Origin: Amycolatopsis mongoliensis
GTDB taxonomy: Bacteria; Actinomycetota; Actinomycetes; Mycobacteriales; Pseudonocardiaceae
Direction: 5' to 3'
DNA length: 64,000 nucleotides
Assembly: GCF_030285665.1 (NCBI RefSeq)
Contig: NZ_CP127295.1
Coordinates: 372,001 to 436,000 of the forward strand
The notes under the pieces are model-generated. The model had not been told where the DNA came from. It saw only the letters and a list, made by a program, of their open reading frames with translations, and did no database searches. A program made the position numbers and the translations under genes. Positions 55,379 through 64,000 of this stretch are shown here, in pieces. Position 1 is the first letter of the stretch, and every line of letters starts with the position of its first letter.

Positions 55379-56328
55379 CCCAGGAGGTACGGGCGGCCGG
55401 CGCGGTGCTGTGGCGCGGCTGCGGCAAGGCGACCGAAGTCGCCCTGGTGCACCGCCCGCGGTACGACGACTGGTCGTTGCCCAAGGGGAAGCTCGACCCC
55501 GGCGAGACGACCGCCGAAGCCGCCGTACGGGAAGTGAAGGAAGAAACCGGGTTCGACGCGGTCCTGGGCCGGTACCTGGCCCGGACGGCGTACCCGGTGC
55601 CCACGCGCAACGGCTCCGGGACGGTCCCGAAGACGGTCGACTACTTCAGCGCCGAAGCCGTGTCCGGAGTGTTCGCCGCGAACGACGAGGTCGACGAGCT
55701 GCGCTGGCTCGACCCGACGGCCGCGGAGAAGCTGCTGACCCGGCCGGAGGACGTGCGGGTGCTGCGCGCTTTCTGCGAGGTGCCGGCAGGCCTGACGACG
55801 CTGGTGCTGGTGCGGCACGCGAAGGCGGGCAAGCGGGACGAGTGGACCGGCGACGACGACCTCCGGCCGCTGTCGGACGCGGGTCTGCGGCAGGCGTCGG
55901 CGTTGCGGCGGGTGCTGGCGCTGTACGGGCCGGACCGGGTGCTGTCGGCGCCGCGGCTGCGGTGCGTGCAGACGGTGCAAAGGGTCGCCGACGACCTCGG
56001 GATCGAGGTGCGGCACGAGCCGCTGCTGTCGGAAGAGGGGTACTGGCCGGACCCGGTGCTGGGCGTCGCGCGGCTGCTGGCGATCGCGGGCGACGGCGGG
56101 ACACCGGTGGTGTGCAGCCAGGGCGGGGTGATCCCGGACCTGGTCAGCGCACTGGCCGACCGCGACGGCGTGGACCTTCCGGCCGCCCGCGGCGGCGTGG
56201 TCCCGAGCAAGAAGGGGTCGTTCTGGGTTCTGTCGTTCCGCGCGCCGACGACCGAGGACGGCCCGGTGCTCCTGGCGGCCGACTACCACCCGAGCGCCCT
56301 GCCGACGCCCTCCCCGACCCGCTCCTGA
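55375..56328 (+). CDS. mutT1: MutT1-type Nudix hydrolase with C-terminal phosphatase domain
   Basis: 317 residues. N-terminal Nudix domain (~1-140) with [20 protein letters not shown] and the Nudix box ending [10 protein letters not shown]-terminal histidine phosphatase domain with [15 protein letters not shown]. This is the two-domain MutT1 of mycobacteria (Rv2985, memory), which cleans 8-oxo-GTP/dGTP and diadenosine polyphosphates. ATG overlaps the ppk stop. Confidence 0.93.
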   Translation: MTQEVRAAGAVLWRGCGKATEVALVHRPRYDDWSLPKGKLDPGETTAEAAVREVKEETGFDAVLGRYLARTAYPVPTRNGSGTVPKTVDYFSAEAVSGVFAANDEVDELRWLDPTAAEKLLTRPEDVRVLRAFCEVPAGLTTLVLVRHAKAGKRDEWTGDDDLRPLSDAGLRQASALRRVLALYGPDRVLSAPRLRCVQTVQRVADDLGIEVRHEPLLSEEGYWPDPVLGVARLLAIAGDGGTPVVCSQGGVIPDLVSALADRDGVDLPAARGGVVPSKKGSFWVLSFRAPTTEDGPVLLAADYHPSALPTPSPTRS

Positions 56329-56333
56329 GCCGG

Positions 56334-56454
56334 CTATCCCCACGCCGGCCGTGATGTGGACAAGCGGCCTCGGCCGGGCCTTTTCCGGGCTGTTTCGTCG
56401 GAGGCCCCCGATACGCTGGACAAGGGCACGCCCCCCAGGGAGGGCGGGGGCTGC
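56334..56454 (-). repeat. Interspersed element, copy D (inverted orientation)
   Basis: Reverse-oriented copy just after the mutT1 stop. On the plus strand: a degenerate nonamer CTATCCCCA at 56334-56342, TGTGGACAA at 56355-56363 (12-nt gap), CCGATACGCT at 56408-56417, and GGGAGGGCGGGGGCTGC to 56454. The spacing between landmarks equals that of copies A-C. Confidence 0.85.
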
Positions 56455-56738
56455 TCTGGGCCGGCTGCTCCGCCGGCGCGGTGCGTGGTCCTGAGCGGCG
56501 TGGCAAACCTTGGGCCGCTTCCACCAGCGCAAAACGGGTCGCCCGCTGCGCCCGTACTTCCCCAAGGGCACCGACCGACCACCTCGACGCGGTCGCGGTC
56601 GAACTCGACGACCGACCCCGAATGCCCCTCGACCGGGACACCCTCAGCCGAACGCATGACACAGCTGCTCACCACAAGACAGCGCCGTGACAGTCGATCT
56701 TGGTGTACTGGGTCCGGGTCCCGCTGGGCTGCGCCGGG
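56455..56738. other. Intergenic stretch without a convincing gene
   Basis: Between element D and the 3' end of the SARP-type regulator. Open frames on both strands exist (for example 56481-56690 + and 56334-56675 -), but none has a start site, codon pattern or protein motif that supports a gene. It might hold a decayed gene fragment. Confidence 0.35.
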
Positions 56739-59525
56739 CTAGGGGTACGGCGCATCCCGGGACGGGGGTCCGTCTGTCGGCACCGTCGCCAGCAGAGCCC
56801 GGATCTCCGGGATTCGCGGGTCGCCGAGGCGCTGGCAGACGGTCAGCGCCTCGGCCCAATGCTCCCGCGCCTCCCCGCTCCGCCCGGTGCGGAGCTTGAG
56901 GCGGCCGAGGGTGATCCGGACGTCGATGGTGCCGTAGTCGGCGTTCAGCTCCTTCAGCTCGGCGAGAGCTTCCAGGCCCGCCTTCTCCGCTTCGTCCTGC
57001 CGCCCGGCTCCTTCGAGCGCTTCGGCGACGTTTCCCAGCGCCAGCGCCGCGTGGTACCGGTCGCCCAGGTCGGCGAAGGCCTGGTGCGCGGCCTGCGCGG
57101 CCTCGGCGGCGTTGTCGTAGTTGCGGAGGCCGATGCGGCTGGCGCTGACGTTGAGGAGGGCGTGCGGCACGAACGTCCGCTGGCCGTGGTCGCGGGCGAG
57201 ACGAACCGCCTGGAGGGCGTAGCGCTCGGCTTCGGCGTACTCGGCCCGGACGTAGTACGCGCCGGCGAGGTTGGAGAGGATCGCCACCGCCAGCGCGGTG
57301 CCGTCGCCTGCCTCGGACGCCGCGCGCGCCTCCTCCAGGGCTTCGAGCGCCTTGTCGGGCTGGAGGGTGCGCAGGTAGGCGGAGCCGAGATTGTTGGCGC
57401 TGTACTGCAGGCCGGTGTTGTCGCCCGCCTCGCGGGTCGCGGTGACGGCCGTGCGGGCGGTCGTGATCCAGTCGTCGCGGTCGTGGCGTTCGGCGAAGAA
57501 CCCGCGCAGCAGCCACGCGAGCTTCCAGGCGTGGGCGGTGAAGCCGTTCTCGGCGGCGACGCCGACGAGCGCGGTGAGGGCCGTGCGTTCGGTCGTGTAC
57601 CAGGCGATCGTCTGTTCGTGCTGGGTGAACCGGATGGCGGGCACCGGCGCGGGGCCGAGCGTGATGTCGTCGGTGAGCAGGTCGGGACGGACGAGCTTGG
57701 TCCCTTCGGCGACGCTCGCGAGGTACCAGTCGAGGAGCCGGCGCCGCGCGCCCGCGCGTTCGGCCGCCGTCGTCTCGGTTTCGACGAGCTCGGCCGCGTA
57801 GACGCGCAGGAGGTCGTGGAACTGGTAGCGGTCGGTGCTGGGCTGGTTGAGCAGGTGCGTGGCGGCGAGCTGGTCGGCGAGCTCGCGGGCCTCCCGCAGG
57901 TTCGCCCCGGCCAGCGCGGCGGCCGAGGACAGGCTGAAGCCGTGGCCGGGGTGCAGGCCGAGCAGCCGGAAGAAGCGCGCGGCGGCCGGGCGCAACGCCT
58001 TGTACGACCACGAGAACGCGGCCCGCAGGTCGGTGCCGGCGTCCTGCGGGTCGCGCAGGGTGTCGAGCCGCAGCCGCTGGTCGCGCAGCTCTTCGACGAT
58101 CCCCGCGAGCGAAACGCCGGAAAACCGCGACGCGCGTTCCCCGGCCAGCGCCAGTGCCAGCGGAAGACGGCCGCAGAGCTGGACGAGCTCGGCGACGGCA
58201 TCGGGTTCGGCGGCCAAGCGCTGCGGTCCGACGCTGCCGGCGAGCAGCGCGGTGGCGTCCTGGTCGTCGAAGGAACGCAGGGCGATCCGGCGGGCACCGT
58301 CGCGCGCGACGATGCCGCGCAGCTGGTTGCGGCTGGTCACGACGACGAGGTTGCCGGGGCCGGGCAGGAGCGGGCGGACCTGGTCGGCGTCGCGCGCGTT
58401 GTCGAGCAGCATGAGCGTGCGGCTGCCGGCCAGCCGGCTGCGCAGGAGCGCCGAGCGTTCCTCCACTGTGGAAGGCAGGGTCTCGGGCGGCTCGCCGAGG
58501 GCGCGGAGGAAGCCGGCCAGGGCGGCCTCCGGGGTGACGGGCGTGTCCGCGGAGTGTCCGCGCAGGTCGAGGAACAGCTGGCCGCCGGGGAAGCGGTCGC
58601 GGACGCGGTGCGACCAGTGCACGGCCAACGATGTCTTCCCGACCCCGGCCGTCCCTTCGATGACGACGATGCCGGACGCGCCGCCGGGCGGGAGGCGGTC
58701 GAGTTCGGCGAGTTCCGGGCCGCGCCCGGTGAAGCCGGCGACGTCGAAGGGCAGCTGCCGCGGCACGGTGTGGCCGGCGGGTTCGGTGTCGGCGGCGAGC
58801 AGTTCGGCGTGCAGGCGGCGCAGGTCCTCCCCCGGCTCGACGCCCAGCTCGTCGGCGAGCAACGCGCGAAGCCCGGCGTACCGGGCCAGCGCTTCGGCGC
58901 GGCGGCCGGACCGGGCCAGGACCCGCACCAGCCGTTCCCACAACGATTCCCGCAGCGGGTGCTGGGCGACGAGGTCGGTGAGCTCGGCGACGAGCCGGGC
59001 GTCGGGGACGAGCCCGGCGTCGAGGTCGATGCGCTGCTCCACGGCGAAGAGGTACCGCTCGGTCAGCAGCGGGCCCCATTCCGCGGCCAGCGCGGGGGAA
59101 CCGACGCCTTCGAGGGGTGCGCCACCCCAGGCGGCGAGCGCGGCGGTGAGCAGTCCGCGGCGGCGCGCGGGTTCCGTCGTGGCGGCGGCCTGGTCGAGGG
59201 TGCGGAGGAAGCGCAGCGCGTCCACCCGGGACGGGTCGACGACCAGCCGGTACCCGTCCGGTTCGGTGACGACGGTTTCTTCGCCGCACAGGCGGCGCAG
59301 GCGCATGACGTAGGTCTGGAGGCTGCCGCGGATGTGCGCGGGCGGATCTTCGCCCCAGACACCGCGCGCGAGAGCATCGATCGACACCAGGCGACCCGCG
59401 GACAAGGCCAGTGTCGCGAGCAGCGCGCGCTGCCGGGAACTGGTCAGCACGACCGGCGAACCGCCGACGAGCACCTGGAACGGGCCGAGTAGCCGGATGT
59501 CGATGGTGGTCGCCCCCAGGTTCAC
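56739..59525 (-). CDS. AfsR/SARP-type regulator (BTAD + NB-ARC + TPR)
   Basis: 928 residues. Order: N-terminal OmpR-like winged helix (IRLLGPFQVLVGGSPVVL onward), bacterial transcriptional activation domain (~95-240), NB-ARC/STAND ATPase with Walker A IEGTAGVGKTSLAVHW and TLMLLDNARDADQVRPLL, then a C-terminal TPR region with repeats such as ALGNVAEALEGAGRQDEAEK. Such regulators often activate antibiotic clusters, but no biosynthetic genes are in view. GTG 59525 starts the conserved domain; the frame remains open far upstream through the repeat array. Confidence 0.9.
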   Translation of the reverse strand: MNLGATTIDIRLLGPFQVLVGGSPVVLTSSRQRALLATLALSAGRLVSIDALARGVWGEDPPAHIRGSLQTYVMRLRRLCGEETVVTEPDGYRLVVDPSRVDALRFLRTLDQAAATTEPARRRGLLTAALAAWGGAPLEGVGSPALAAEWGPLLTERYLFAVEQRIDLDAGLVPDARLVAELTDLVAQHPLRESLWERLVRVLARSGRRAEALARYAGLRALLADELGVEPGEDLRRLHAELLAADTEPAGHTVPRQLPFDVAGFTGRGPELAELDRLPPGGASGIVVIEGTAGVGKTSLAVHWSHRVRDRFPGGQLFLDLRGHSADTPVTPEAALAGFLRALGEPPETLPSTVEERSALLRSRLAGSRTLMLLDNARDADQVRPLLPGPGNLVVVTSRNQLRGIVARDGARRIALRSFDDQDATALLAGSVGPQRLAAEPDAVAELVQLCGRLPLALALAGERASRFSGVSLAGIVEELRDQRLRLDTLRDPQDAGTDLRAAFSWSYKALRPAAARFFRLLGLHPGHGFSLSSAAALAGANLREARELADQLAATHLLNQPSTDRYQFHDLLRVYAAELVETETTAAERAGARRRLLDWYLASVAEGTKLVRPDLLTDDITLGPAPVPAIRFTQHEQTIAWYTTERTALTALVGVAAENGFTAHAWKLAWLLRGFFAERHDRDDWITTARTAVTATREAGDNTGLQYSANNLGSAYLRTLQPDKALEALEEARAASEAGDGTALAVAILSNLAGAYYVRAEYAEAERYALQAVRLARDHGQRTFVPHALLNVSASRIGLRNYDNAAEAAQAAHQAFADLGDRYHAALALGNVAEALEGAGRQDEAEKAGLEALAELKELNADYGTIDVRITLGRLKLRTGRSGEAREHWAEALTVCQRLGDPRIPEIRALLATVPTDGPPSRDAPYP

Positions 59526-59702
59526 GCGCCGCGGGGCACCGCCGGACGCGGACCCCGAGGAGGGCAGCGTGGCATCACTCGGCCGGGCGCTCAAGCAACT
59601 TTGCGAAATTGGGCGGAACCGGTCCCGGGCCGCCGGGTGCTCCGAGCGGGTGGTGCACGGATCCCGTTCGGACGGCGGATCTTGGCAGTGGGTAACGCGG
59701 GC

Positions 59703-60139
59703 GCACCCGAACCGGCGGCTCACGTTTCCGTGCGGTCGGTGCAGGCGTACGGCGGGCCGGTTGGCGTGCTTGGAAGATCGGTTCGCCTGTCTCACGGGTC
59801 GGTTGACGTACCTGGAGAGTCGGCTCGCGTACCTGGCCGGTCGGTTCGGGTACCTGGCAAGCCGGCTTGCGTACCTGGCCGATCGGCTCGCGTATCTCGC
59901 GGTCAGTTCGCGAACCGGTCCCCGAGCAGGCGAATCGGCCCTCCGGGCACGCCAACCGCTTCTTGAGCACGCGACCCCGGGTTCCCTGGCGCGCGAGCCG
60001 ACTCCGAAGTACAAGAGCCGCCCCTCCGGCACACGAGCCGACTTCCGAAGTTCGCGAGTCGACCCTCCGGGTTCGCGACCCGGCTCCCTGGATACGTGAG
60101 CCGACTCCCCGAATACGCGAGCCGTGGCCGAGGGCGTGG
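59703..60139. repeat. Large mirrored array of ~21-nt units (10 direct + ~11 inverted)
   Basis: Ten direct 21-nt units fill 59703-59912 (clearest: 59808, 59829, 59850, 59871, each starting GTACCTGG and ending GGCTCGC or similar). From 59912 to 60139 about eleven inverted units of 20-22 nt follow (clearest 60035, 60056, 60077, 60098, each starting GAGCCGACTCC or similar). The two halves are imperfect reverse complements with the axis at about 59912. Part of an ~800-nt gap (59526-60325) without genes, upstream of the SARP regulator. Confidence 0.85.
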
Positions 60140-60207
60140 CCGACTCTCCCTGCGCCGCGATTCCCGACCGTCCGGGACGATCACTTCCCCCATCGGCCCA
60201 GGAAACG

Positions 60208-60242
60208 CGGTAGGGCCCCGCGCGGCACGCGGGGCCCTACCG
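60208..60242 (-). terminator. Probable hup terminator
   Basis: CGGTAGGGCCCCGCG (60208-60222) pairs perfectly with 60228-60242 (15 bp, 5-nt loop). On the minus strand a short TTT follows the stem. It lies about 85 nt downstream of the hup stop codon. Confidence 0.7.
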
Positions 60243-60325
60243 GAAAATCCACTCGCTCAGCAGGGGTAACCCCCTGGGGGACCCCCGATTTCACGTTACC
60301 GCAGGGGTCCGACAGTTTCGGGCGG

Positions 60326-61042
60326 TCAGCTCTTCTTCGCCGCCGAAGTGCGCTTGGCTGGTGCCTTCGCCGCCGTGGTCTTCCGGGCTGTCGTGGCCTT
60401 CGCGGCCGTCGTGGCCTTCGCCGCCGTCGTCTTCCGGGCCGTCGTGGCCTTCGCCGCCGTCGTCGGCTTCGCGGCTGTCGACTTGGCCGCCGTCGACCTG
60501 GCCGCGGTCGACCTGGTGGTAGTGGTCTTCGCCGCCGTCGTCTTCGGGGCCGCCTTGGCCCGCGTCGTGGTCGTCTTCGGGGCCGCCTTGGCCGCCGTCG
60601 CGCGCGTCGTCGTCGCCGGCTTCGCCGCCGTCGCGCGGGTCCGGGTGGCCGTCGCGCGTGCGGTGGCCGGCTTGGCCGCGGCCGCGCGGGGCGTCGTGGC
60701 CCGCGTCGTCGTGGCCGCGCGGGCGCCGGTGGCGCGCTTGACGGGCGTGGCCTTGGCCAGCTTCTTCGCGCCGGAAATGACGTCCTTGAAGGTGGTCCCG
60801 GCGCGGAACGCGGGCACATTCGTCTTCTTGACGCGGACAGCCTCACCGGTACGCGGGTTCCGGGCCGTCCGCGCCGCGCGAGCGCGCTTCTCGAACACCC
60901 CGAAGCCGGTGATGTTGACCTTTTCGCCCTTGTTGACCGTCCGGATGATGATGTCGACCAGACCGTCGACCGCCTCGGAAGCGGCCTTCTTGTCGCCCAG
61001 GCGCTCCGTCAGCGCCTCGATCAGCTGGGCCTTGTTGGCCAT
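60326..61042 (-). CDS. hup: HU-family DNA-binding protein with Lys/Ala-rich tail (HupB type)
   Basis: 238 residues. Residues 1-~95 are a normal HU fold ([56 protein letters not shown]). The remaining ~140 residues are a Lys/Ala/Thr/Arg-rich tail with repeated KATTA and KTTAAK units, as in mycobacterial HupB and Streptomyces HupS. Nucleoid compaction is the known role. Near 60360-60460 the tail DNA is a tandem duplication with a ~51-nt period. GGAGGACTGGA precedes the ATG. Confidence 0.95.
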   Translation of the reverse strand: MANKAQLIEALTERLGDKKAASEAVDGLVDIIIRTVNKGEKVNITGFGVFEKRARAARTARNPRTGEAVRVKKTNVPAFRAGTTFKDVISGAKKLAKATPVKRATGARAATTTRATTPRAAAAKPATARATATRTRATAAKPATTTRATAAKAAPKTTTTRAKAAPKTTAAKTTTTRSTAARSTAAKSTAAKPTTAAKATTARKTTAAKATTAAKATTARKTTAAKAPAKRTSAAKKS

Positions 61043-61101
61043 TCCAGTCCTCCAAGAAGGAAGTACTCGTCCACGGCCACGTCGGGCCGACTAGCGACAC
61101 G

Positions 61102-61129
61102 GTATTACCAAGGCAGCACAAATTCCAAA
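61102..61129 (-). promoter_or_regulatory. Predicted hup promoter
   Basis: Reading the minus strand, TTTGGA (61124-61129) and TAATAC (61102-61107) are separated by 16 nt, a good housekeeping-type -35/-10 pair, placed about 60 nt upstream of the hup start codon. Confidence 0.6.
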
Positions 61130-61283
61130 CGGCACGCGGAATCTTTCCCTTGTCCCGGGGCGGGTTCCGCCTCGCGAAGCGGCCCTCGAAAGGGGCCGCC
61201 GGAGGGCCGTTCGGTGTCGTGTCGGAGCCGGTCAGGCGGGGCGGGACTCCTTGCCGCGCAAGCGATCCCGCCCCGGGGCCGGG

Positions 61284-61886
61284 TCAGCCGGCGACGACCG
61301 GCGTCGTCGTCGGCTTCCAGGACGGACGGGCCGCCTCGAAGGCGTCGATCTCACCGGCATGGCGCAACGTCAGCGCGATGTCGTCGAGACCTTCGAGCAG
61401 CCGCCAGCGGACGTAGTCGTCGATCTGGAAGGGCGCGGTGAAGTCCTTGGCCCGCACGGTCTTGGTCTCGAGGTCGACCGTGACCTCGGTGCCGGGCTCG
61501 TTCTCGAGCAGCTTCCAGAGCAGCTCGACGTCGTGCTGCTCGCACTGCGCGGCGACCAGGCCGCCCTTGCCGGAGTTGCCGCGGAAGATGTCGGCGAACC
61601 GGGCGGAGATGACGACCCGGAAGCCGTAGTCCATCAGCGCCCAGACGGCGTGCTCGCGGGAGGACCCGGTGCCGAAGTCCGGCCCCGCGACCAGCACGCT
61701 GCCGTTCTTGAACGGCTCGGTGTTGAGGATGAAGTCCTGGTCACCGCGCCAGGCGGCGAACAGGCCGTCCTCGAAGCCGGTCCGGGTCACCCGCTTGAGG
61801 TAGACCGCCGGGATGATCTGGTCGGTGTCCACGTTGGACCGGCGCAGCGGGACGCCGATGCCGGTGTGCTGGGTGAACGGTTCCAT
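61284..61886 (-). CDS. leuD: 3-isopropylmalate dehydratase small subunit
   Basis: 200 residues; with LeuC isomerises 2- to 3-isopropylmalate in leucine synthesis. Seen: [16 protein letters not shown] and [17 protein letters not shown] (aconitase swivel domain), [19 protein letters not shown] 61886 lies 22 nt after the leuC stop. The hup gene follows in the same direction with its own promoter. Confidence 0.97.
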   Translation of the reverse strand: MEPFTQHTGIGVPLRRSNVDTDQIIPAVYLKRVTRTGFEDGLFAAWRGDQDFILNTEPFKNGSVLVAGPDFGTGSSREHAVWALMDYGFRVVISARFADIFRGNSGKGGLVAAQCEQHDVELLWKLLENEPGTEVTVDLETKTVRAKDFTAPFQIDDYVRWRLLEGLDDIALTLRHAGEIDAFEAARPSWKPTTTPVVAG

Positions 61887-61908
61887 GGCAGTAGCTCCTC
61901 GGGTGGGG

Positions 61909-63342
<1,434 letters not shown>

Positions 63343-63452
63343 CTCCGGCTCCTTCCACGGTTCGACGTCGGAACTCGGGCGCGCACCGCGGGGGCCAATG
63401 CGAGCCGCGAAGGAGGGGCGCAGCTCGAGTTCAGGGTTTTCCCAGATGCTGG

Positions 63453-63473
63453 ACTTCCCAAAGTGCGGGACGC
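63453..63473. promoter_or_regulatory. Possible IclR (LtbR/NdgR-like) operator
   Basis: The divergent leuC/IclR gap holds CTTCCCAAAGTGCGGGA, an imperfect TCCC/GGGA inverted repeat next to the IclR start. IclR regulators of the LtbR/NdgR group control leuCD in other actinobacteria (known); the exact site is inferred only from position and partial symmetry. Confidence 0.4.
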
Positions 63474-63485
63474 TAGTATCGGGTC

Positions 63486-64000
63486 GTGGGACAGCATAGC
63501 GGTATCGGAGTACTGGACAAAGCAGTGGCCGTTCTGCAGGCGGTCGCGGACGACCCCTGCGGCCTCGCGGAACTGTGCACGCGGACGGGCCTGCCCCGGG
63601 CCACCGCGCACCGCCTCGCGGTCGGCCTCGAGGTGCACCGGCTGCTGCGCCGGGGTCCGGACGGCCGCTGGCGTCCCGGTACGGCGCTGGCCGAACTGGC
63701 CGGCGGTTCGACGGATCCGCTGCTCGACGCGGCGGGCGTGGTGCTGCCGAAGCTGCGGGACGTCACCGGGGAAAGCGTGCAGCTCTACCGCCGCGACGGC
63801 GTGCAGCGCGTGTGCGTCGCGACGGCGGAGCCGCCGAGCGGGCTGCGCGACACGGTCCCGGTGGGCTCGCGGCTGCCGATGACGGCGGGCTCGGGCGCGA
63901 AGGTGCTGGCTGCGTGGGCGGATCCGCACACGCAGCGCACGATCCTGGCGGACGCGGTCTTCGGCGAGCGGACGTTGCTGGAGGTGCGCCGCCGCGGCTG
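63486..64000 (+). CDS. IclR-family transcriptional regulator (5' part)
   Basis: First 171 codons, cut by the window edge. Seen: [19 protein letters not shown], helix-turn-helix with [19 protein letters not shown], then the start of the effector domain ([19 protein letters not shown]). GTG 63486 is the only in-frame start near the domain. Divergent from leuC, the conserved place of the leucine-operon regulator (LtbR in Corynebacterium, NdgR in Streptomyces, Rv2989 in M. tuberculosis; memory). Confidence 0.93.
   Translation, partial: MGQHSGIGVLDKAVAVLQAVADDPCGLAELCTRTGLPRATAHRLAVGLEVHRLLRRGPDGRWRPGTALAELAGGSTDPLLDAAGVVLPKLRDVTGESVQLYRRDGVQRVCVATAEPPSGLRDTVPVGSRLPMTAGSGAKVLAAWADPHTQRTILADAVFGERTLLEVRRRG

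Noticed and set aside
56334..56690. Overlapping open frames on both strands after mutT1
   Set aside because: They cover repeat element D, have no start-site support and no recognisable domain.
59526..60032. N-terminal extension of the SARP-type regulator through the repeat array
   Set aside because: It would be a heptad read-through of the 21-nt repeats (YASRLAR-type); the conserved domain starts at GTG 59525.
59332..60099. Plus-strand frame with LAYLAGR-like heptads over the mirrored array
   Set aside because: Open only because 21 is a multiple of 3; the inverted half destroys the pattern and no start site or family match is seen.

Overview
The window is high-GC DNA with many GTG/TTG starts and stop-start overlaps. 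It is a chromosomal segment from an actinomycete, most likely an Amycolatopsis-like member of the Pseudonocardiaceae. The supports are an mce operon, an HU with a long Lys/Ala tail, cofC (coenzyme F420), leuC-leuD divergent from an IclR gene, and a gene order that follows the Mycobacterium tuberculosis Rv2967c-Rv2989 neighbourhood from memory: pyc, recG, DAK2 protein, ung, thiL, DUF3515, ddl, gpsA, cofC, ppk, mutT1, hupB, leuD, leuC, iclR.

Region 1 (1-18.6 kb) is accessory. It holds the tail of a flavoprotein monooxygenase and a luciferase-like oxidoreductase. A complete mce operon follows (two YrbE permeases, six Mce proteins including a lipoprotein MceE, two Mce-associated membrane proteins), then four secreted proteins that share modules, a secreted RCC1-repeat protein on the other strand, and a PucR-type regulator. 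A two-gene membrane protein/GntR operon has a perfect 9-bp inverted repeat at its promoter.

Region 2 (18.6-39.6 kb) is the core block on the minus strand (arginase-family protein, pyc, recG, DAK2 protein, ung, gamma carbonic anhydrase, thiL, ddl, with rpmB on plus), interrupted by accessory genes: a subtilase next to a membrane-anchored caspase-like protease, an erythromycin-esterase-like gene divergent from a TetR gene, GNAT genes, an alpha/beta hydrolase and a GH27 glycosidase.

Region 3 (40-50 kb) looks inserted between ddl and gpsA, which are adjacent in mycobacteria: a MocR regulator divergent from a PNPOx-family gene, a two-component system divergent from a membrane reductase / FMN-binding protein / ApbE flavinylation operon, VOC and methyltransferase genes, an asparaginase and a cysteine dioxygenase. 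The dioxygenase is preceded by an 8-residue cysteine-rich leader ORF. Copies of one hairpin repeat family lie at both edges.

Region 4 (50.3-64 kb) returns to the core: gpsA, plsC-like, cofC, ppk, mutT1, then a large SARP/AfsR-type regulator, hup, leuD, leuC and the start of an IclR regulator.

The intergenic DNA is unusually structured. Four copies of a ~120-nt element each carry a facing pair of DnaA-box-like nonamers 12 nt apart. Two mirrored arrays are built of 21-nt units. Three long hairpins begin TCGTGAGTG and supply stop codons to flanking genes, and there are two loci of a hairpin built on CCAATGTGGCG. No rRNA, tRNA, CRISPR array, transposase or phage gene was recognised.
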